Source: a virus. From it: 43,666 bases of DNA. The notes beneath the pieces were generated by a model. That model saw only the letters and a program-made list of their open reading frames with translations, had not been told where the DNA came from and made no database searches. Location of the stretch: positions 1 through 43,666 of IMG/VR virus record IMGVR_UViG_3300017760_000012; one strand, 5' to 3'. Below, in pieces: positions 7,937 through 15,704 of the stretch; position 1 is the stretch's first letter, and each line of letters opens with the position of its first letter. Made by a program: the position numbers and the translations under genes.

Positions 7937-8254
7937 ATGAATAACAGTAACTCACACGTAATGACAGCATACACAGCCTCAGCTGGAGATATGCTAGAAC
8001 TTCAAACAGTTAGAAATACAATTAAAGCTATTAACAAAATGGCTAAAGAAACCGACAGGATGAATGAATATCGATTTAATAGTGGATGGTCATCAACGCC
8101 ACCTAGTAAATCAATTAGGTATAGAGTTAAGTGTCAAGGAAGAGGACCAAGAACAAAACACGCAATAGCTGATGGTAGACATCCTAGAGCGTATGATCAG
8201 TCTCTTCCACTAAGACACGCAGAAAGGATGGATGTTTATGTCTACAAAGTATAA
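7937..8254 (+). CDS. Hypothetical basic protein (105 aa)
   Basis: Begins one base after the previous stop. The first half is helical (TVRNTIKAINKMAKETDRM). The second half is basic and rich in Arg, His and Pro (YRVKCQGRGPRTKHAIADGR). No known motif, signal or membrane segment. The basic charge would fit nucleic-acid binding, which is inference. Its 3' end overlaps the next gene by 23 nt. Confidence 0.6.
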   Translation: MNNSNSHVMTAYTASAGDMLELQTVRNTIKAINKMAKETDRMNEYRFNSGWSSTPPSKSIRYRVKCQGRGPRTKHAIADGRHPRAYDQSLPLRHAERMDVYVYKV

Positions 8255-8465
8255 GGCTTTAAAAGAAATAACTAATTGGGATGACGTAGGATATAAAGTT
8301 CCTAATCATACATATATCTTAAACGAACATGGCCAATGTGTTGGCTTTAAAGCTACTGGAACTAAAAAATATACTCAATTTAAATCACCTATGAAACAAT
8401 TTTCAAAGTCTCGTAGAAAGTTTATTGAGCTCAAACCAGTAGAAAAGTACATGAGGACTGGATAA
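8232..8465 (+). CDS. Hypothetical protein (77 aa)
   Basis: ATG at 8232, preceded by AAAGGA; a second ATG two codons later (8238) is also possible. The product contains YKALKEITNWDDVGYKVPNH and a basic C-terminal half (SPMKQFSKSRRKFIELKP). The function is unknown. It overlaps both neighbours, by 23 nt upstream and by the TAATG junction downstream. Confidence 0.6.
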   Translation: MFMSTKYKALKEITNWDDVGYKVPNHTYILNEHGQCVGFKATGTKKYTQFKSPMKQFSKSRRKFIELKPVEKYMRTG

Positions 8466-8611
8466 TGGATAGTTGGAAAGTAGTAGCAGTTGATGAACAT
8501 AACGATTTAGTAGCAGAATATCTTTTTGCTATTAAAGAAGATGCAGTAATGTTCTATGAAGACATGACTAATAAAGGTTATGAATGTGTATGTTTTAGAG
8601 TTGATGTATAA
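8465..8611 (+). CDS. Small hypothetical protein (48 aa)
   Basis: A short ORF starting in the TAATG overlap with the previous gene and ending in another TAATG with the next. The product begins MDSWKVVAVDEHNDLVAEYL and ends YECVCFRVDV. The tight overlaps on both sides support it as a real gene. No family recognised. Confidence 0.6.
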   Translation: MDSWKVVAVDEHNDLVAEYLFAIKEDAVMFYEDMTNKGYECVCFRVDV

Positions 8612-8781
8612 TGGAAATATATTTCATACTTACATTTGTTATACTTGGAGTAGGATACACATCTTATAAGATTGGAGTACGTGAAGGCTCTGAACGAATG
8701 ATTGATAAACTTCATGAAATTGGTGTTATTACATACGACGAAAAGGGAAGAATTAAACCAAATCCATTTTTCGGCGACTAA
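8611..8781 (+). CDS. Small membrane-anchored protein (56 aa)
   Basis: The N-terminus MEIYFILTFVILGVGYTSYK is a single hydrophobic segment, probably a membrane anchor, followed by a charged cytoplasmic or periplasmic tail ending NPFFGD. It starts in a TAATG overlap. It is the last gene before the late promoter at 8787-8794. The function is unknown. Confidence 0.6.
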   Translation: MEIYFILTFVILGVGYTSYKIGVREGSERMIDKLHEIGVITYDEKGRIKPNPFFGD

Positions 8782-8786
8782 TAACT

Positions 8787-8794
8787 TATAAATA
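8787..8794 (+). promoter_or_regulatory. T4-type late promoter box TATAAATA
   Basis: An exact match to the T4 late promoter -10 box, 25 nt before the ATG at 8820. A GGAG ribosome site lies between them. It is placed to drive the long head-protein-like cluster that follows. Confidence 0.75.
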
Positions 8795-8819
8795 GAATTG
8801 TATTTATACAGGAGAGTTT

Positions 8820-10208
8820 ATGAAGAAGTTCATACATAGTTTTAAAGATGGATTTACTGAAATTAAAGAAGGCGTTGCCTTAGATAAAAATGAGCTACAG
8901 AAACCAAATAGTAATACTGGTGAAGCTAGAATAGATATTCTTAGAAAGCTTATTAAAAATCGTGATCCACTTCAATTAAAAAAAGGCGGTACAGCAATTG
9001 TAACCGATATTGAAGACGCTCTCCAAAAATTAAACGCATTCGAGCAAGCACCATCAAACATTTCATTTGTTTTTGGCGATAAGATGATTCCATTATCTCA
9101 ACTTAAAAAGTCAGAGGTATTTGGTGGAGGAGTTTCTGGGGCAGGGTCTGGTACTAAAGATACTGCTAGGAATGAATCCCATCAAGCTGTAATGTGCCAA
9201 GCAATGCTTGACCATGGGTTACAGGCTGAAGAATTTTTTACTCATGATATTCTTAAAGCAGCATACGGAAAAGTAAAAGTAGATGTCGATCTAAAAACTA
9301 TACTTTCCTCGCCAGATGCTTGGGTATCATCATCATACAACATTGCAAAAATGCTAGTTAAGGAAGGTTATATTAATAAAAGTATGACATTCCATAGAGG
9401 CGATGCTAAGATGATTAAAATATATGCACTTAAAAATCAAGCATATAAGAATAATGGATTTAAACCTTTAAAGGACGATAAATGGAACCCAGGCGATATG
9501 TGGGCGTTATCAACAGATTTTAACGTTGATAAAGAATTACCAACATCATCAGTTGGAGCTTTAAATAAAGCAATATTAAAACATTTTAATGATAGAAGAT
9601 TAGTTGGTATATCACTTAAAGGTCCAATGTTAAAGTTCCCTACACCATTAAAAGAATATAATAACGAATATCCACCTGACACAGATAACCATAAACTAAA
9701 AAAGGTTGCCTTAGAATCCAACAGAGGAAACTTTTGGTCATCAAAGAGTGCAACTATTGAGTACGATACAGGTGCATTAAACCTTAAGGATAACGCTAAT
9801 GGTGAAGCAGTAAAGGCTGAAATCAAAGGCAGTAAAGCAAGAGGCGGTGGATTATCATGGGGTGTTATTCAAGAATTTATAAAAAGAGAAACTGGTAAAA
9901 TAATTCCTGATCATGCTAAGGGTGTTAAAAAAATAGCACAGAAGATTAAAAAGGGTGATAAAAGATCTATTAAAATATTCTATACAATGTTTAAACACTT
10001 TTATCCAAACGTTACTGATAAAGAATTTTATGCAGAATTAGATCAAAAAGATTGGTTCTGGGTATCTGCTAAACTTGGTTCATTATACGTATGTTACTAT
10101 ATTGATACTAACACTGGAAGAAAAGCTAATGCCGTTGTAACGCAATTTGTAAATTACGCTGGATCTGCAACACTAGATTCAAGTACATACGTTAAATTAG
10201 GAAAATAG
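8820..10208 (+). CDS. Tagged hypothetical late protein, candidate internal head protein (462 aa)
   Basis: First gene of the late cluster. The N-terminus MKKFIHSFKDGFTEIKEG holds the SFK tag seen in the following proteins and an I-K-E/G site that fits the T4 prohead protease consensus (L/I-x-E). The rest is soluble and basic, with segments such as KDDKWNPGDMWALSTDF and AEIKGSKARGGGLSWG. I do not recognise an enzymatic family. Length and position suggest a large virion protein. GGAG lies upstream of the start. The next gene begins 1 nt after its stop. Confidence 0.75.
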   Translation: MKKFIHSFKDGFTEIKEGVALDKNELQKPNSNTGEARIDILRKLIKNRDPLQLKKGGTAIVTDIEDALQKLNAFEQAPSNISFVFGDKMIPLSQLKKSEVFGGGVSGAGSGTKDTARNESHQAVMCQAMLDHGLQAEEFFTHDILKAAYGKVKVDVDLKTILSSPDAWVSSSYNIAKMLVKEGYINKSMTFHRGDAKMIKIYALKNQAYKNNGFKPLKDDKWNPGDMWALSTDFNVDKELPTSSVGALNKAILKHFNDRRLVGISLKGPMLKFPTPLKEYNNEYPPDTDNHKLKKVALESNRGNFWSSKSATIEYDTGALNLKDNANGEAVKAEIKGSKARGGGLSWGVIQEFIKRETGKIIPDHAKGVKKIAQKIKKGDKRSIKIFYTMFKHFYPNVTDKEFYAELDQKDWFWVSAKLGSLYVCYYIDTNTGRKANAVVTQFVNYAGSATLDSSTYVKLGK

Positions 10209-10209
10209 A

Positions 10210-11451
10210 ATGAAATCATTTAAACAAAACTTATCCGAAGCCGCAGGTAAGAACACTCATATGACACATATTGAGGATCTTATTTTAGACGGTGGAGTTA
10301 AGGGAGCACGCCAAGCAATCCTTGCCCTAAGATCACTAAGGGATATGTTAAGCGGTAGCGCTAAATCAGCTGTAGACGTTACTGTTAAATGGGACGGTGC
10401 TCCCGCCGTATTTGCTGGAATTGATCCAGGAGATGGCCAGTTCTTTGTTGCTAAAAAAGGTATATTTAATGCAAATCCTAAAGTATATAAATCACATGCT
10501 GATATTGATGCTGATACTTCAGGTGATTTATCTACAAAATTAAAATTAGCCTATGACACTTTCAAAGATCTTGGAATAACTAATGTTATACAAGGTGATT
10601 TTATGTTTGATAAAGGCGATTTAAAAACAGAAAATATTGGTGGCGTAAAACATATAACGTTCCATCCAAATACAATTGTATATGCAGTACCTGTTGGTAG
10701 TCAACTTGCTAAAGATATTACATCTGCAAAAGTTGGAGTAGTATGGCATACGGTTTATACCGGTGCTACATTTGAAACAATGTCAGCTGAGTTTGGAAAG
10801 GAAATAGTACCTAAACTAAAGCCATCAAAAAATGTTTGGATGGTCGATGCAACACTTCCTGATATGTCAGGTACAGCAACATTTACAGCGAAGGAAACTG
10901 AACAAGTAACTTCTCATTTATCTCAAGCAGGTAAAACATTTAAACAAATATCAGGTTCTACATTAAAAGAAATAGAATCTAATAAGGAATTAAACCTTGT
11001 GATTAATACATTTAATAACACAAAGGTAAGAGCTAACGAAAGAATTAAAGATACTAAAAGACATGTAGCAGAATTAATTGTTTGGGTTAATAATAGATAC
11101 CAAAAAGAAATTGATAAAAGATCATCTCAAAAAGGTAAAGACGCTCAAATTAATAAAAGAGATGAATTATTAAAGTTTTTTAGTAAATCTAACCAAAAAA
11201 ACTTAGAAAAAGTGTTTAATTTACAGAATAATGTGGTGGATGCAAAATTAATTATTATAAATAAACTAAATGGTCTTAACAATATAGGAACGTTCCTTAA
11301 GACTAAAACCGGATTTAAAGCAACCAACCCAGAAGGTTTTGTTGCAATAGATCGTATGGAAGGTGGCGCGGTCAAGTTGGTTGACAGATTAGAATTTTCA
11401 ACCAATAACTTTGACCCAAATATTATAAAAGGCTGGCAGAATCCAGGCTAA
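10210..11451 (+). CDS. Nucleotidyltransferase/ligase-like protein with head tag
   Basis: The 413-aa protein starts MKSFKQNLSEAAGKN, a tag with an L-S-E/A cleavage-type site. It carries the ordered motifs of covalent nucleotidyltransferases (DNA/RNA ligases, capping enzymes). K60-W-D-G-A-P is motif I with the candidate AMP-accepting lysine. VIQGDFMFD is like motif III, PEGFVAID is like motif IV (EG), and AVKLVDR is like motif V (KL). The tail end (FDPNIIKGWQNPG) is unremarkable. It may join or adenylylate nucleic acid. If the tag acts in head targeting it would be injected with the DNA, which is inference. It is separated from its upstream neighbour by 1 nt. Confidence 0.75.
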   Translation: MKSFKQNLSEAAGKNTHMTHIEDLILDGGVKGARQAILALRSLRDMLSGSAKSAVDVTVKWDGAPAVFAGIDPGDGQFFVAKKGIFNANPKVYKSHADIDADTSGDLSTKLKLAYDTFKDLGITNVIQGDFMFDKGDLKTENIGGVKHITFHPNTIVYAVPVGSQLAKDITSAKVGVVWHTVYTGATFETMSAEFGKEIVPKLKPSKNVWMVDATLPDMSGTATFTAKETEQVTSHLSQAGKTFKQISGSTLKEIESNKELNLVINTFNNTKVRANERIKDTKRHVAELIVWVNNRYQKEIDKRSSQKGKDAQINKRDELLKFFSKSNQKNLEKVFNLQNNVVDAKLIIINKLNGLNNIGTFLKTKTGFKATNPEGFVAIDRMEGGAVKLVDRLEFSTNNFDPNIIKGWQNPG

Positions 11452-11472
11452 TGGGATACTTACCGAGGAAAT

Positions 11473-11859
11473 ATGGAAACTTTTAAAGAGTTCACATCAA
11501 AAAACGAAGCTTTGTCTATTGCTACTCGTAATAAGATGAAAGCTGCAGCTCGAAAAAACAAAGCTAAGATTATGCTTGGTAAAAAGAAAGCTGCCAAAAA
11601 ACTAGCCTCCCCTGAACAGCTTAAGAAACGAGCTGAAAAACAAGCCAAAAACCTAATAATTAAAAAGATTTTAAAGAACAAAACTAAAGCTGATTTAGGA
11701 TTTGCTCAAAGGGCTTCACTTGAAAAACAAGTAGCCAAAAAACAAGGTGCAATTAAAAAGATTGCTAAAAAACTGTTTCCTTCTGTTAAACAAGCAGATA
11801 GAGATAAGTTAAAAAAACAAAAAGCTGAACAATCAGTATTAGATAGAATGGGGAAGTGA
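11473..11859 (+). CDS. Lysine-rich basic protein with head tag
   Basis: This 128-aa protein is extremely rich in Lys and Ala (KKAAKKLASPEQLKKRAEKQ), like histone H1 tails or T4 internal proteins that sit with packaged DNA. It starts METFKEFTSKNEALS. The tag is clear, but the site (K-N-E/A) departs from L/I-x-E. GAGGAAAT precedes the ATG. It could condense DNA inside the head. No enzymatic motif. It overlaps the next gene by 4 nt. Confidence 0.75.
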   Translation: METFKEFTSKNEALSIATRNKMKAAARKNKAKIMLGKKKAAKKLASPEQLKKRAEKQAKNLIIKKILKNKTKADLGFAQRASLEKQVAKKQGAIKKIAKKLFPSVKQADRDKLKKQKAEQSVLDRMGK

Positions 11860-12812
11860 TGGAGATTAAGTCGTTTAAAAGTTATTTAGTAGAAGATACA
11901 AAGGATATTACCTTTGTGTTTGGTAGGTTTAATCCACCAACTACTGGACATGAATTACTATTTGATAAATTAAAGAAAGTATCAAAGGGTTCATATAGAA
12001 TTTACGCATCTCAATCGCAAGATGCAAATAAAAATCCATTTGATTTTAAAACAAAAGTTAAGATATTAAGAAAGATGTTTCCTAAACATGCACGAAGTGT
12101 TATGGCAGATAAGGGAATACGAACAGCTATGGACGTAGCAGTATCGTTATACGATCAAGGTTACACTAAAGTTTCTATGGTTGCAGGAGATGATCGAGTT
12201 AAAGAATTTGAAATACTGTTAAATAAATATAACGGCGTTGATGCAAGACATGGATTCTATCAATTTGAAGGTGGAATAAAAGTTATTTCAGCTGGACAAA
12301 GAGATCCAGATTCAGATGATGTATCTGGAATGTCAGCTTCTAAAATGAGAAAAGCAGCTAAGGACAACGATCTTAGTTCATTTTCTAAAGGTGTTCCATC
12401 AAGCTATAAGGATGTACAAGGCCTATTTAATATGTTACGAAAGGCTATGGGATTGAAAGAATCTAATAATTTTAGACAACATATTCAATTAGATCCAGTG
12501 TCAGAAACAAGAGAAGAATATATTGACGGAACTTTATTTGAGGTAGGAGATACAGTAACTGTAAAAGAAACAAATGAACAAGGTAGTATTAAAATGCTTG
12601 GTTCTAACTATGTTACTATTCAACTTGAATCTGGAACTAAAAGAGTATGGCTTGACGATATTGCACTAGCTGAAAACTGTGGCGGAGTTGGAGAAGACAA
12701 AGTTACACAAAAGTACGCAAAGGTAACACCAGGCGAAGAAGTTCCTAAGAAGAAAAAGAAGAAAAACGGAAAAAAACAATTATCATTTAGGGATTTTAAA
12801 GATGAACTTTAA
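11856..12812 (+). CDS. Cytidylyltransferase-like (NMNAT-type) nucleotidyltransferase with head tag
   Basis: Starts M-M-E-I-K-S-F-K-S-Y-L-V-E-D (ATG 11856 or 11859), with an L-V-E/D site. The catalytic domain follows at once: TFVFGRFNPPTTGHELL carries the nucleotidyltransferase (T/H)xGH motif, and SGMSASKMRKA (about residues 167-177) is the ISxTxxR-like motif. These enzymes transfer a nucleotidyl group to a phosphorylated substrate, for example NMN to NAD. The substrate here cannot be read. A small SH3/KOW-like segment (LFEVGDTVTVKETNEQGSIK) and a Lys-rich tail follow. The C-terminus LSFRDFKDEL echoes the tag. It overlaps both neighbours. Confidence 0.8.
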   Translation: MMEIKSFKSYLVEDTKDITFVFGRFNPPTTGHELLFDKLKKVSKGSYRIYASQSQDANKNPFDFKTKVKILRKMFPKHARSVMADKGIRTAMDVAVSLYDQGYTKVSMVAGDDRVKEFEILLNKYNGVDARHGFYQFEGGIKVISAGQRDPDSDDVSGMSASKMRKAAKDNDLSSFSKGVPSSYKDVQGLFNMLRKAMGLKESNNFRQHIQLDPVSETREEYIDGTLFEVGDTVTVKETNEQGSIKMLGSNYVTIQLESGTKRVWLDDIALAENCGGVGEDKVTQKYAKVTPGEEVPKKKKKKNGKKQLSFRDFKDEL

Positions 12813-13098
12813 ACAATTAAGATCTAAATTATTAGAAGGAACGATGGAATTCGGTATATTTTCTGATAACCCAGATGAGGCTGAAAAGATTGCACAGCAA
12901 CTTGTAATGTTCATGAGAAAAAGCAAGGATATAGTAGTAGGAGACGATAAATCACAAGCCTATTTAGATACTATTGCAGGGTTTATTTACGATGATGAAC
13001 TGTTAGACGATTTACATCCAGAAACTGGAAAGGTTGGTAAGGATGCAAACGATATTGTCGTAGCAAGATTAAAACAATTAGGAGTTAATATACACTAA
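12802..13098 (+). CDS. Tagged hypothetical late protein (98 aa)
   Basis: N-terminus MNFKQLRSKLLEGTMEFG: an F-K tag with an L-L-E/G site matching the prohead-protease consensus. The rest is acidic and helical (NPDEAEKIAQQLVMFMRKSK). It overlaps the nucleotidyltransferase by 11 nt and the next ATG by 1 nt. No family recognised. Confidence 0.7.
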   Translation: MNFKQLRSKLLEGTMEFGIFSDNPDEAEKIAQQLVMFMRKSKDIVVGDDKSQAYLDTIAGFIYDDELLDDLHPETGKVGKDANDIVVARLKQLGVNIH

Positions 13099-13123
13099 TG
13101 AAAACATTTAAAGAATTAAGAGA
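13097..13123 (+). repeat. 27-nt direct repeat encoding the head tag (copy 1)
   Basis: Identical to 13840-13866, the start of another tagged gene. It encodes M-K-T-F-K-E-L-R. A shorter match (18 nt) begins at 14363. This suggests duplication or exchange of the tag-coding DNA. Confidence 0.85.
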
Positions 13124-13370
13124 TAAGCTAGTAAAGGAAATATCTCCAGCTTTAGCTACTAGATACAGAGATAAAGCTTTAAAGGATAGACAAAAATTAC
13201 CAGGAGCTTCTGATTTAGGAATTTCTAGTAGAGATGCTCGTAAAGTAAAAAACAGAATTAAAGGTAGTAATAGAGCTTTAGATAGAGCTTATGGAAGAGG
13301 CGCTAGTTCAAGGCCTAAAGGTCAAAACGCAAAATACTACGATAGAGACTTTAAAGGAACAAAAAAATAA
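13098..13370 (+). CDS. Tagged basic hypothetical protein (90 aa)
   Basis: Begins MKTFKELRDKLVKEIS. The 5' coding DNA (13097-13123) is identical over 27 nt to the start of the gene at 13841. The rest is very basic and Gly/Arg/Ser-rich (RDARKVKNRIKGSNRALDRA), suggesting nucleic-acid contact. The family is not recognised. It starts in a TAATG overlap. Confidence 0.7.
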   Translation: MKTFKELRDKLVKEISPALATRYRDKALKDRQKLPGASDLGISSRDARKVKNRIKGSNRALDRAYGRGASSRPKGQNAKYYDRDFKGTKK

Positions 13371-13371
13371 A

Positions 13372-13839
13372 ATGAAAGATTTTAAAGCATTTTTTAATGA
13401 AGCTGAAGATAAAGATATTGGCGATCGTAAAGGAAGTCAACCTAAAGCTTATTATGCTAAGGATGCTAAAGGCGATGAAATGGCTAAGTCTACTAAGCAA
13501 AAGAGAGCAGCTCATTTTAAGAAAAAATCTAGTAAGCCAGCTCCAGGCGATAAATCTGCAGAAACAAAACCTTCACAGCATACTAAGAAATTTAAAGATA
13601 TGTTTGGTGAAGCTTCAGCACCTGACAAAGCACTTAAAGATAAAGCAGATAAGTCTGGAATGCCATTAGGTATATTAAGGCAAGTATTTAATAGAGGAGT
13701 TGCAGCTTGGAAAACAGGACACAGACCTGGAACAACTGCAGTACAATGGGGATTAGCAAGAGTTAATTCATTCGTAACAAAATCCAGTGGAACCTGGGGT
13801 AAAGCCGATGCCGATTTGGCTAAAAAAGTAAGAGGATAA
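13372..13839 (+). CDS. Tagged protein with DUF5824-like domain and a second internal tag
   Basis: The start is ATG 13372, directly after the previous stop, which begins the tag MKDFKAFFNEAED (site F-N-E/A). A lysine-rich linker leads to a second tag-like stretch, KKFKDMFGEASAP (about residues 76-88), with a G-E/A site. The C-terminal domain LGILRQVFNRGVAAWKTGHR and the following RPGTTAVQWGLARVNSF are a conserved phage domain that I recall as DUF5824, function unknown. The two tags suggest two processing events that would release the C-terminal domain; this is inference. Length 155 aa. Confidence 0.75.
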   Translation: MKDFKAFFNEAEDKDIGDRKGSQPKAYYAKDAKGDEMAKSTKQKRAAHFKKKSSKPAPGDKSAETKPSQHTKKFKDMFGEASAPDKALKDKADKSGMPLGILRQVFNRGVAAWKTGHRPGTTAVQWGLARVNSFVTKSSGTWGKADADLAKKVRG

Positions 13840-13866
13840 AATGAAAACATTTAAAGAATTAAGAGA
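13840..13866 (+). repeat. 27-nt direct repeat encoding the head tag (copy 2)
   Basis: Identical to 13097-13123. It lies at the start of the gene at 13841. Confidence 0.85.
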
Positions 13867-14128
13867 AAATAGTCAACTCAATGAAAAGGGGTGGGCACCT
13901 GAATCTCCTGAAGCATTTGCTAAAACTATGAAAGATAAAAAACTCCAAAAGGATATCGCAAAGTTTTTTGATACCGACAGACATGAATTTATGTCAGTAA
14001 AGGACGCAGAAAAGAAATTTCCTTACATGATAAAATACATGAAGAATTCTGAGTTTTTAAAAATAAACAAACAAAAGCTAACTGATAAAAATTTAATGAC
14101 GGTTGCTATAACAATGTCAGACGATTAA
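13841..14128 (+). CDS. Tagged hypothetical late protein (95 aa)
   Basis: Begins MKTFKELRENSQLNEKGWAP, with an L-N-E/K site. The remaining residues are charged and helical (FDTDRHEFMSVKDAEKKFPY). No recognised motif. Intergenic gaps of 1 nt on both sides support co-translation. Confidence 0.7.
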   Translation: MKTFKELRENSQLNEKGWAPESPEAFAKTMKDKKLQKDIAKFFDTDRHEFMSVKDAEKKFPYMIKYMKNSEFLKINKQKLTDKNLMTVAITMSDD

Positions 14129-14129
14129 T

Positions 14130-14366
14130 ATGAAAACTTTTAAGGAACAATCTAATCTTGACGAAGCACCATTAGTGATGTCCGATATGGATATGATTGA
14201 TACGTTGTTTAATAAAATAAAAAATGATATGCTGAAAGCCAAAAGAAAAAACCAAGGTGAAAAAAACTGGCCAGCGTTACAACAACTAGCAAAAATGGCT
14301 GGATATGGTATTACTAAAGCTGGCCAAGCTAAAGATAAATCATTTAGGTACGATCTTAAAAAATGA
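14130..14366 (+). CDS. Tagged hypothetical late protein (78 aa)
   Basis: Begins MKTFKEQSNLDEAPLVMSD, with an L-D-E/A site that fits the protease consensus well. After that come acidic then basic helices (MDMIDTLFNKIKNDMLKAKR). No known family. It overlaps the next ATG by 4 nt (ATGA). Confidence 0.7.
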   Translation: MKTFKEQSNLDEAPLVMSDMDMIDTLFNKIKNDMLKAKRKNQGEKNWPALQQLAKMAGYGITKAGQAKDKSFRYDLKK

Positions 14367-14593
14367 AAACATTTAAAGAGCTTAGAGAAAAGAAAAGCGA
14401 ATCCTGGGAAGCAGGATATAAAAGAAGAGTCGTAAAAACAACTAAGCCTGAGCACAAAGAAAAAGGTTATGAGTGGAGAATTAAAGGTAAAGAAAAAGAC
14501 CATTTATCTATTAAGTTATATAAGACTAAACCATCACAATCAGAATTTAATAAGCAAATGAAAAGAGTTGCAGGTCATGAGTTCGGTGGATAG
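14363..14593 (+). CDS. Tagged basic hypothetical protein (76 aa)
   Basis: Begins MKTFKELREKKSESWEAG, with L-R-E/K. The body is basic and beta-like (YKRRVVKTTKPEHKEKGYEW). No known family. It overlaps the upstream gene by 4 nt and the downstream kinase gene by 17 nt. Confidence 0.65.
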   Translation: MKTFKELREKKSESWEAGYKRRVVKTTKPEHKEKGYEWRIKGKEKDHLSIKLYKTKPSQSEFNKQMKRVAGHEFGG

Positions 14594-15254
14594 TTTTAAA
14601 GAACATTATAATATTATGGAAGGTATTAATGATCCTTCTATTTTTAAAGCAGTATTCCTAGCAGGTGGTCCAGGTTCTGGAAAATCATTTGTTGTAGGTA
14701 AAACATCATTAGCATCATTAGGGTTTAAAATTATAAACTCAGATACTAATTATGAAAATTCTCTTAAAAAGGCTGGGCTTACAATGGACGCAGAAGATAT
14801 ATTTTCTGCACAAGGGCAAGCATTAAGAGACAAAGCTAAGGCTATTACTGGTAAACAGTTAACCCTAGCTTTAAAGGGAAGATTAGGAGTAGTTATAGAT
14901 GGAACTGGTAAAGATTACGCTAAAATAAAAGATAATGTTGATCAGTTTAGAGCTGTAGGATATGCTGTACATATGATATTTGTTAATACTGATTTAGAAA
15001 CTGCATTAGCACGAAATAAAAGCAGAGATAGAGTATTACCAGATGAGCATGTAGAAAAAATGTGGAAATCAGTACAGAAAAACATTGGTAAATTCCAAGG
15101 GCTTTTTCGTAATAGAATGACAGTAATAGATAACTCAACAGATGCAGATATTAACACATCTACTTTAGAAGCTTATAAGGATATACAACAGTGGGCTAAG
15201 AAACCACCAGAAAATTCATTAGCAGTTAAGTGGATAAAAGGACAAAAAAAATGA
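14577..15254 (+). CDS. P-loop kinase (zeta-toxin/polynucleotide-kinase-like) with head tag
   Basis: The start is ATG 14577. A GTG at 14586 would give an N-terminus beginning with D-S-F-K-E-H, closer to the usual tag register. The tag VDSFKEHYNIMEG has an I-M-E/G site. Walker A is GGPGSGKS at residues 30-37, followed by KIINSDTNYENSLKKAG (nucleotide-binding Asp) and LGVVIDGTGKDYAKI (Walker B-like). ARNKSRDRVLP is a lid-like arginine segment. These features match AAA_33/zeta-toxin-type kinases that phosphorylate small molecules or nucleic-acid ends. The substrate is unknown. It overlaps the next gene by 4 nt. Confidence 0.8.
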   Translation: MSSVDSFKEHYNIMEGINDPSIFKAVFLAGGPGSGKSFVVGKTSLASLGFKIINSDTNYENSLKKAGLTMDAEDIFSAQGQALRDKAKAITGKQLTLALKGRLGVVIDGTGKDYAKIKDNVDQFRAVGYAVHMIFVNTDLETALARNKSRDRVLPDEHVEKMWKSVQKNIGKFQGLFRNRMTVIDNSTDADINTSTLEAYKDIQQWAKKPPENSLAVKWIKGQKK

Positions 15255-15703
15255 ATAAAGAAGAAGTAAAAATAAGAGATAAAATTGTATCATCATTTAA
15301 CAGTAAATGGAAATACAGAAAGGATAAAACTCAGTACGGTATGGCTGATGCATGGAAAATTATATATTCTGAAGATGCAGAAGGTAAATTCGTAGGAGAC
15401 TGTGAAGATTATTCTTTATCTATTCTTTATAGATTATGTGGTGAAAGCCATTTAAAAATGTGGTGGATGTTATTAACACACCAAGCCGGTATATGTTGTG
15501 TAGGACCAAGCAAATGGAAAATGTCCCATGCTGTTTTAAGATATAAAGGTGAATACGTTGATAATTGGACTAAGAAATTTGGTGGTAAAGCCGCTATCGA
15601 AAAAAATCATACCTTTCATATTTTTTACGGATATGGCTGGGCATATTTTACTGCTATTAAAATGATTATAAGTAAAGTAGTAAGAACTATTAAAGGAAAC
15701 TAA
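15251..15703 (+). CDS. Transglutaminase-like cysteine peptidase family protein
   Basis: ATG 15251 lies in an ATGA overlap with the kinase. The product, 150 aa, has a Cys-His-Asp arrangement typical of the bacterial transglutaminase-like/papain-like fold. C51 is in VGDCEDYSLSILYRL, H93 is in MSHAVLRY and D104 is in EYVDNW. A hydrophobic C-terminal stretch (FYGYGWAYFTAIKMII) may contact membrane. It lacks the head tag of its neighbours. The reaction could be proteolysis, amidase or cross-linking; the sequence does not decide between them. Confidence 0.7.
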   Translation: MNKEEVKIRDKIVSSFNSKWKYRKDKTQYGMADAWKIIYSEDAEGKFVGDCEDYSLSILYRLCGESHLKMWWMLLTHQAGICCVGPSKWKMSHAVLRYKGEYVDNWTKKFGGKAAIEKNHTFHIFYGYGWAYFTAIKMIISKVVRTIKGN

Positions 15704-15704
15704 A

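Noticed and set aside
9437-9826. A 129-codon open frame on the - strand
   Set aside because: No promoter or start context. It lies wholly opposite a tagged late gene with consistent coding features.
8820-10208. ADP-ribosyltransferase (Alt-like) identity for the first tagged protein
   Set aside because: FHRGD looked like the Arg motif of ADP-ribosyltransferases, but no STS or ExE motifs follow in order.
13397-13669. A second + frame inside the DUF5824-like gene
   Set aside because: Composition is leucine/isoleucine-rich frame-shifted translation with no start context. The other frame has two tags and a conserved domain.
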